NCBI RefSeq assembly: GCF_026340975.1
Contig: NZ_JAPEOS010000002.1
Location: 1,072,501 to 1,136,500, forward strand
Length of the DNA: 64,000 nucleotides
Direction of reading: 5' to 3'
Source: Streptomyces sp. NBC_01214
GTDB taxonomy: Bacteria > Actinomycetota > Actinomycetes > Streptomycetales > Streptomycetaceae
Part shown: positions 58,693 through 64,000 of the stretch, piece after piece
How the letters are laid out: each line of letters opens with the position of its first letter
How positions within the stretch are numbered: the first letter of the stretch is position 1
The notes under the pieces: generated by a model
Databases searched by the model: none
Told to the model about the DNA's origin: nothing
Seen by the model: only the letters and a program-made list of their open reading frames with translations
Translations under genes and position numbers: made by a program

Positions 58693-60037
58693 CGAGACGC
58701 AGCGGGGCGTGGTCCCAGGCGCAGAGTCCCGTGTAGTGAAGGGGCCGCGCCACGCGGCGCCCAGGAAGTCGCTGCTGAACAAGATCCAGATACCCGTCGG
58801 CAAGACGATGGCGCTCGCGGCGATGCCGACGGCCGTGTTCGTCGGGATGGGCATGGCGCCGAAGTTGGCCGTGGCCGACGACAAGGAGATCCCCTTCGCG
58901 CCCGGGCCGTGTGTGACGCGGTCCGACGAACCTGCGGAGACCGAGTCGAAGTCCCCGTCGCCCACGCCCACGCCCTCGACGACGCCTTCGGCGAGCACGT
59001 CGCCCAGCGCGACGCCCTCTCCGTCCGCGTCGGCATCGGCGTCCGTGAAGGAGAAGGCGAAGCCGAGCACGTCTCCGTCGGCGGCCAAGCCTCCGGTGAC
59101 GAACGAGAAGGCCCCGGCCCCGGCCACCACGCCGGCTCCGGACCCGACCAAGGCCACGAACCCGCTGGACCCGCTGGGCGTCGGCGACGCGCTCAAGGAC
59201 CTCGTCGACGAACTCGGCAGGCCCCTCAAGGACGCGACGGCGAAGGCGACCCCGACGCCCGCGCCCACCCCGTCGGGCGCCGCCACGACGGCCCCGGCCC
59301 CTGACCCGTCCGCGGACGCGATCCGCGAAGCGGCGAAGAAGGCCGGTGTCGACGTCAAGGAGCTGTCCGAGGAGGTCAAGAAGACCGAGAAGGACCCCAA
59401 GAACGAGACGGGCGAGGACAAGGCCAAGGACGACGCCGCGGACAAGGCCAAGGACGACAAGTCCAAAGCCGAGGACGAGGAGAAGTCCGAGGACGAGGAC
59501 AAGGACAAGGCCAAGGACGAGGAGACGAAGGACCCGGACGGGAAGCAGCCCTTCCCGTGCCCGACCTACGACGCCAAGGCGCTGGCCGACGCCGAGCTGG
59601 AGCAGGGCGTCCCGCTCCTGCCGGACGAGCCCTGGTACCTCGACAGCTCCCTGCTGACCCTCTACGGCCTGGACTACCACGGCATCGTCGAGGTGAAGAC
59701 GGCCGGCGGCAAGACCAAGAAGGTCCTGAAGTTCACCGCGGACTCGCTGGACATCAAGGACCTGTACCAGACGGTCGGCAAGTCGGGGAACGTTGCCCAC
59801 CTGAAGTCGCGTCCGGGCTCCACGTCCAAGATCCGCGGCGGCACGGTGACGATGTACACCGAGAGCCTCAAGGGGAACCTGTTCGGTCTGATCCCGATCG
59901 AGTTCACCCCGAACAGCCCGCCGCCCCTGAACGTCCCGTTCGCGTTCTTCACGGACGTCAAGGTCGTCCAGGCCGGTCAGTTCGGCGGCACGCTCACCGT
60001 TCCGGGCCTCAAGAACTACATCGGCCCGCCGGAGTAG
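58682..60037 (+). CDS. Low-complexity secreted protein with a C-terminal beta domain
   Basis: A 451-residue exported protein: N-terminal signal-like helix (about residues 43-65, KTMALAAMPTAVFVGMGMAPKLAVA), then Pro/Ser/Thr-rich (about 78-150) and Lys/Glu/Asp-rich (about 220-300) low-complexity segments, then a folded C-terminal ~140 residues (LYGLDYHGIVEVKTAGGKTKKVLKFTAD). The C-terminal part resembles the DUF6230 body in tone. GTG at 58682 (GGGAGGAACA upstream) overlaps the DUF6114 end; ATG 58667 is an alternative. The function is unknown. Confidence 0.72.
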   Translation: MRGDETQRGVVPGAESRVVKGPRHAAPRKSLLNKIQIPVGKTMALAAMPTAVFVGMGMAPKLAVADDKEIPFAPGPCVTRSDEPAETESKSPSPTPTPSTTPSASTSPSATPSPSASASASVKEKAKPSTSPSAAKPPVTNEKAPAPATTPAPDPTKATNPLDPLGVGDALKDLVDELGRPLKDATAKATPTPAPTPSGAATTAPAPDPSADAIREAAKKAGVDVKELSEEVKKTEKDPKNETGEDKAKDDAADKAKDDKSKAEDEEKSEDEDKDKAKDEETKDPDGKQPFPCPTYDAKALADAELEQGVPLLPDEPWYLDSSLLTLYGLDYHGIVEVKTAGGKTKKVLKFTADSLDIKDLYQTVGKSGNVAHLKSRPGSTSKIRGGTVTMYTESLKGNLFGLIPIEFTPNSPPPLNVPFAFFTDVKVVQAGQFGGTLTVPGLKNYIGPPE

Positions 60038-60058
60038 CACCCGATCGCACGCGCTGCG

Positions 60059-60092
60059 ACGGCCCGTCCCCTTCGCGGGGGCGGGCCGTTTG
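60059..60092 (+). terminator. Terminator after the surface-protein operon
   Basis: Stem ACGGCCCG (60059-60066) with CGGGCCGT (60082-60089), extended by CCCC/GGGG around a TTCGC loop, ending TTTG. Confidence 0.8.
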
Positions 60093-60100
60093 CCCACGCA

Positions 60101-60149
60101 CCGAGGGCGGTGCCCCGGATCCCTGTCGGGATCGGGGCACCGCCCTCGG
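60101..60149. terminator. Second bidirectional terminator upstream of the pyk 3' end
   Basis: CCGAGGGCGGTGCCCC (60101-60116) with GGGGCACCGCCCTCGG (60134-60149) and an inner GATCCC/GGGATC stem; loop TGTC with one bulged G. It separates the convergent surface-protein and pyk transcripts. Confidence 0.85.
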
Positions 60150-60185
60150 TCTCTGTGCGGCAGAGTTCAAGCGGGCCGGCGACCG

Positions 60186-61616
60186 TCAGGCGCGGGTGTC
60201 GCCGCCCAGGTGGTGGACGCGGACCATGTTCGTGGTGCCGGGGACACCGGGGGGCGAGCCGGCGGTGATGACCATGGTGTCGCCCTGGTTGTAGCGGTTC
60301 AGCTTGAGCAGCTCGCCGTCCACCAGGTCGACCATCGCGTCCGTGGTGTCCACGTGCGGGACGATGTAGGACTCGACGCCCCAGCTCAGCGTGAGCTGGT
60401 TGCGGGTGTTGACGTCGGTGGTGAAGGCCAGGATCGGCTGGGTCACGCGGTAGCGCGACAGGCGGCGGGCGGTGTCGCCGGACTGGGTGAAGGCGATCAG
60501 CGCCTGGCCGTCCAGGAAGTCGGCGATCTCGCAGGCCGCGCGGGCCACGGAGCCGCCCTGGGTGCGCGGCTTCTTGCCCGGGACCAGCGGCTGGAGGCCC
60601 TTGGACAGGAGCTCCTCCTCGGCCGCCGTGACGATCTTCGACATCGTCTTGACGGTCTCGATCGGGTAGGCGCCGACCGAGGACTCGGCCGACAGCATGA
60701 CCGCGTCCGCGCCGTCGAGGATGGCGTTGGCGACGTCGGAGGCCTCCGCGCGCGTCGGGCGGGAGTTGGTGATCATCGACTCCATCATCTGGGTCGCGAC
60801 GATCACCGGCTTGGCGTTGCGGCGGCACATCTCGATGAGCCGCTTCTGGACCATCGGGACCTTTTCGAGCGGATACTCGACGGCGAGGTCACCGCGGGCC
60901 ACCATGACCGCGTCGAAGGCGTCGACCACGGCCGCCATGTTCTCGACGGCCTGCGGCTTCTCCACCTTGGCGATGACGGGGACCCGGCGGCCCTCCTCGT
61001 CCATCACCTTGTGGACGTCCTTGACGTCGTTGGCGTCGCGGACGAAGGACAGGGCGACCATGTCGCAGCCCATCCGCAGGGCGAAGCGGAGGTCGTCGAC
61101 GTCCTTCTCCGACAGGGCGGGGACGTTCACGGCGGCACCCGGCAGGTTGATGCCCTTGTGGTCCGAGATGACACCGCCCTCGATGACGATGGTCCGCACC
61201 CGCGGGCCCTCGACCTCGGTCACCCGGAGCTCGACGTTCCCGTCGTTGATCAGGATCTGGTCACCCTTGGCGACGTCGCCCGGGAGGCCCTTGTAGGTGG
61301 TGCCGCAGATGGACTTGTCACCCGGGACGTCCTCGGTGGTGATGGTGAACTCGTCACCGCGCACCAGCTCGACGGGACCCTCGGCGAAGGTCTCCAGACG
61401 GATCTTCGGGCCCTGGAGGTCGGCGAGGACGCCGACGGCGCGCCCGGTGTCTTCGGAGACCTGCCGGACGCGGTCGTACCGCTCCTGGTGTTCTGCCTGG
61501 GACCCGTGGCTGAAGTTGAATCGGGCCACGTTCATACCTGCCTCGATGAGCGCTTTCAGCTGCTCATACGAGTCGACGGCGGGGCCCAGCGTGCAGACAA
61601 TTTTGGAACGGCGCAT
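60186..61616 (-). CDS. pyk: Pyruvate kinase
   Basis: A 476-residue pyruvate kinase (phosphoenolpyruvate + ADP to pyruvate + ATP). Conserved parts: MRRSKIVCTLGPAVDS, the N-terminal NVARFNFSHG, the active site VMVARGDLAVEYP and the cation/C-domain segments. Length is typical. ATG at 61616 follows AGGATCC. It begins the pyk-ackA-pta block; 61 bp separate it from ackA, so the three may share transcription. Confidence 0.95.
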   Translation of the reverse strand: MRRSKIVCTLGPAVDSYEQLKALIEAGMNVARFNFSHGSQAEHQERYDRVRQVSEDTGRAVGVLADLQGPKIRLETFAEGPVELVRGDEFTITTEDVPGDKSICGTTYKGLPGDVAKGDQILINDGNVELRVTEVEGPRVRTIVIEGGVISDHKGINLPGAAVNVPALSEKDVDDLRFALRMGCDMVALSFVRDANDVKDVHKVMDEEGRRVPVIAKVEKPQAVENMAAVVDAFDAVMVARGDLAVEYPLEKVPMVQKRLIEMCRRNAKPVIVATQMMESMITNSRPTRAEASDVANAILDGADAVMLSAESSVGAYPIETVKTMSKIVTAAEEELLSKGLQPLVPGKKPRTQGGSVARAACEIADFLDGQALIAFTQSGDTARRLSRYRVTQPILAFTTDVNTRNQLTLSWGVESYIVPHVDTTDAMVDLVDGELLKLNRYNQGDTMVITAGSPPGVPGTTNMVRVHHLGGDTRA

Positions 61617-61677
61617 GACTGGATCCTATCGGTTTGTTTCGTAGCGGAATATTCCGGCTGGTGGAAAGTCCAAGTGA

Positions 61678-62892
61678 CTACTCGGTAACCAGCGCGTACG
61701 CCTGGGTGGCGATCTCCAGTTCTTCATCCGTCGGGACCACCGCCACCGCCACCCGGGCGTCCTCCGCCGAGACCAGCCGCGCCTCGGCGGAGCGCACGGC
61801 GTTGGCCTGCGGATCCAGCACCAGGCCCAGCGCGGCCAGGCCGTCGATGGCGGCCTCGCGGACCTGGTGGGCGTTCTCGCCGACCCCGGCCGTGAACGTC
61901 ACCGCGTCCACCCGCCCGAGCACCGCCGCGTAGGCCCCGATGTACTTCTTCAGCCGGTGGACGTACGCGGCGAAGGCGAGGCTCGCCGCCCCGTCGCCCT
62001 CGCCCGCGCGCCGCAGCACCTCGCGCATGTCGTTGTCGCCGCACATGCCCAGCAGACCGCTCTTCTTGTTCAGGAGCGAATCGATCTCATCCACCGAGAA
62101 GCCGCCCACCCGCGCCAGGTGGAAGACGACCGCCGGATCGACATCGCCCGAACGGGTCCCCATGACCAGCCCCTCCAGCGGGGTCAGGCCCATGGACGTC
62201 TCCACGCACACCCCGCCCCGCACGGCCGAGGCGGAGGCGCCGTTGCCGAGGTGCAGCACGATCACGTTCACGTCCTCCACCGGCTTGCCGAGCAGCCGGG
62301 CCGTCGCGCGCGAGACGTAGGCGTGGGAGGTGCCGTGGAAGCCGTACCGCCGGATGGAGTACGCGTCGGCGACCTGGGCGTCGATCGCGTACCGCGCCAC
62401 GTGCTCCGGCATCGTCGAGTGGAAGGCCGTGTCGAAGACGGCGACCTGCGGAAGGTCCGCGCGCAGCGAGCGCGCCACCTCGATGCCCGTCACGTTCGCC
62501 GGGTTGTGCAGCGGGGCGAGCGGGATCAGGCTCCGGATCTCCGCCAGCACCTCGTCGTCGATCACGGTCGGCGTGGTGAACCGCGTTCCGCCGTGCACCA
62601 CCCGGTGTCCCACCGCCGCAAGTTCGGGCGAGTCCAGGCCCATCCCGTCCGCGGCGAGCTCCGCGGCCACGGCCTTCAGCGCGGCCCCGTGGTCCGCGAT
62701 CGGGCCGAGCCGCTCCCGTCGGCCGGCGGCCGCGCCCGGACCCGAGAGCGGCTCGTGCACCAGCCGGGAGGTCTCCTCGCCGATGCGCTCCACCAGGCCG
62801 GCGGCGAGCCGGGACCGGTCCGCCATGTCGAGGAGCTGGTACTTGACCGACGAGGAGCCGGAGTTGAGGACGAGTACGCGCGATGCGGTCAC
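61678..62892 (-). CDS. ackA: Acetate kinase
   Basis: A 404-residue ASKHA-fold acetate kinase, interconverting acetyl phosphate and acetate with ADP/ATP. Motifs: VLNSGSSSVKYQLLD at the start, GHRVVHGGTRFTTP, DTAFHSTMPEHVARYAID, GFHGTSHAYVSRATARLL, and GVGENAHQVREAAIDG. GTG start at 62892. Only 45 bp separate it from pta, which is read first, so the two form an acetate overflow/uptake operon. Confidence 0.95.
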   Translation of the reverse strand: MTASRVLVLNSGSSSVKYQLLDMADRSRLAAGLVERIGEETSRLVHEPLSGPGAAAGRRERLGPIADHGAALKAVAAELAADGMGLDSPELAAVGHRVVHGGTRFTTPTVIDDEVLAEIRSLIPLAPLHNPANVTGIEVARSLRADLPQVAVFDTAFHSTMPEHVARYAIDAQVADAYSIRRYGFHGTSHAYVSRATARLLGKPVEDVNVIVLHLGNGASASAVRGGVCVETSMGLTPLEGLVMGTRSGDVDPAVVFHLARVGGFSVDEIDSLLNKKSGLLGMCGDNDMREVLRRAGEGDGAASLAFAAYVHRLKKYIGAYAAVLGRVDAVTFTAGVGENAHQVREAAIDGLAALGLVLDPQANAVRSAEARLVSAEDARVAVAVVPTDEELEIATQAYALVTE

Positions 62893-62937
62893 GATGAGGG
62901 TCTTTCCTTGTCGCGGGCGGTGGGGGAGGGCGGGGGA

Positions 62938-64000
62938 TCAGGCCGTGGCCGTGGCCGAGGGCGACGGCGCGCCCTGCGCCTGGATCGCGGTGATGGCCAC
63001 GGTGGTGACGATGTCCTGGACGAGCGCACCGCGCGAGAGGTCGTTGACCGGCTTGCGCAGACCCTGGAGCACCGGTCCGACCGCCACCGCGCCCGCCGAA
63101 CGCTGCACGGCCTTGTACGTGTTGTTGCCGGTGTTGAGGTCGGGGAAGATCAGCACCGTCGCGCGGCCGGCCACCTGCGACCCGGGCAGCTTGGTCGCCG
63201 CGACCGAGGGCTCCACGGCCGCGTCGTACTGGATCGGCCCCTCGATCTGCAGGTCCGGGCGCTGCTCGCGGACGAGCTCGGTGGCCTTGCGGACCTTGTC
63301 GACGTCCGCGCCGCTGCCGGAGGTGCCGGTGGAGTACGAGAGCATCGCGATCCGCGGCTCGACGCCGAAGGCGGCCGCGGTGGTCGCCGACTGCACGGCG
63401 ATGTCGGCGAGCTGCTCGGCGTTCGGGTCCGGGTTGACCGCGCAGTCGCCGTAGACCAGGACCCGGTCGGCCAGGCACATGAAGAAGACCGAGGAGACGA
63501 TGGACGCCTCCGGCTTCGTCTTGATGATCTCGAAGGCCGGGCGGATGGTCGCCGCGGTGGAGTGCACCGAACCGGAGACCATGCCGTCGGCCAGGCCCCG
63601 CTGGACCATCAGGGTGCCGAAGTAGTTGACGTCGGTGACCACGTCGCCCGCCAGCTCGACGGTCATCCCCTTGTGGGCGCGGACCTGGGCGTAGTACTCG
63701 GAGAAACCTTCCCGCAGCGGGGAGGTCGCCGGGTCGATGAGCTGCGCGCCGGAGATGTCCACGCCGAGGTCGGCGGCCTTCTTCAGGATCGCCTGCTCGT
63801 CGCCCAGCAGGGTCAGGTCGCAGACCCCCCGGCGCAGCACCACGTCCGCGGCGCGCAGCACGCGCTCCTCGGTGCCCTCGGGCAGCACGACGCGGCGGCG
63901 GTCCGAGCGGGCCCGCTCCAGCAGCTCGTGCTCGAACATCATCGGGGTGACGCGCTCCGAGCGGGCCACCGACAGCAGGTCGCGCAGCTCGCCGGTGTCC
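62938..64000 (-). CDS. pta: Phosphate acetyltransferase (incomplete at the right edge)
   Basis: The last ~354 codons are present; the frame runs off the window at 64000. The catalytic PTA_PTB domain is complete: VVLPEGTEERVLRAADVVLRRG, MVSGSVHSTAATIRPAFEIIKT, FFMCLADRVLVYGDCAVNPDP, and ILIFPDLNTGNNTYKAVQRSAGA-like signature. Upstream of residue MFEHELL the frame continues with ELRDLLSVARSERVTP, as expected of the long (~700-residue) Pta with an N-terminal DRTGG/P-loop region. It converts acetyl-CoA and phosphate to acetyl phosphate. Confidence 0.94.
   Translation of the reverse strand, partial: DTGELRDLLSVARSERVTPMMFEHELLERARSDRRRVVLPEGTEERVLRAADVVLRRGVCDLTLLGDEQAILKKAADLGVDISGAQLIDPATSPLREGFSEYYAQVRAHKGMTVELAGDVVTDVNYFGTLMVQRGLADGMVSGSVHSTAATIRPAFEIIKTKPEASIVSSVFFMCLADRVLVYGDCAVNPDPNAEQLADIAVQSATTAAAFGVEPRIAMLSYSTGTSGSGADVDKVRKATELVREQRPDLQIEGPIQYDAAVEPSVAATKLPGSQVAGRATVLIFPDLNTGNNTYKAVQRSAGAVAVGPVLQGLRKPVNDLSRGALVQDIVTTVAITAIQAQGAPSPSATATA

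Overview
The window is high-GC actinobacterial chromosome, almost certainly Streptomyces. The third-codon-position G+C bias is very strong, many genes start with GTG or TTG, and the gene order matches what I recall of the S. coelicolor core chromosome from about SCO5364 to SCO5425: glyA, wecA, the atp operon, chiC-chiRS, nucS, filP-scy, mce-thiolase-meaB, icmA, and pyk-ackA-pta. I see no insertion sequence, integrase, CRISPR array, rRNA or tRNA. The organism and synteny statements rest on recognised protein families and memory, not on a search.

Layout. 1-11 kb: a serine hydroxymethyltransferase, a WecA-type glycosyl-phosphate transferase, and the complete F1Fo ATP synthase operon atpIBEFHAGDC, closed by composite hairpins. 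11-16 kb: a DUF2550 membrane protein, the secreted chitinase chiC with its repeat-containing promoter, and the chiR/chiS two-component pair. 16-24 kb: a PduO-type cobalamin adenosyltransferase, 3-hydroxybutyryl-CoA dehydrogenase, a STAS protein, a large membrane-anchored NTPase, the mismatch endonuclease nucS, and a luciferase-like flavin oxidoreductase. 24-35 kb: two tandem ABC-2 exporter pairs, then the tip-growth cytoskeleton genes filP and scy. 35-38 kb: methylmalonyl-CoA epimerase, a thiolase, meaB and a PepSY protein. 38-44 kb: a MarR regulator, three coupled AIM24-family genes, a DUF3817/thiamine-binding pair, and a TetR-controlled operon with a DUF4166 protein. 44-50 kb: a cellulose-synthase-like glycosyltransferase, a GlxA-like radical copper oxidase, and a GH6 glycanase lipoprotein. 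50-56 kb: an MFS exporter with its ArsR-type regulator, MarR, DUF3817, icmA (isobutyryl-CoA mutase large subunit), an isolated EF-G domain-IV-like protein, TetR, and a thioredoxin-TPR protein. 57-60 kb: a three-gene surface-protein module (DUF6230, DUF6114, and a low-complexity secreted protein). 60-64 kb: pyruvate kinase, acetate kinase and phosphotransacetylase, the last cut by the right edge.

How the parts connect. Several genes serve coenzyme-B12-dependent acyl-CoA rearrangement: the adenosyltransferase makes the cofactor, MeaB guards the mutase, Mce and the thiolase process the acyl-CoAs, and IcmA is a mutase subunit. Carbon flow ends in pyk-ackA-pta. FilP and Scy build the hyphal tip. 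The glycosyltransferase/copper oxidase/GH6 group looks like a second glycan-synthesis locus of the type that acts at hyphal tips. The least-explained pieces are the DUF6230/DUF6114 module, the AIM24 trio, the DUF4166 operon and the stand-alone EF-G domain-IV protein. Several carry sharp palindromic operators that predict their regulators.
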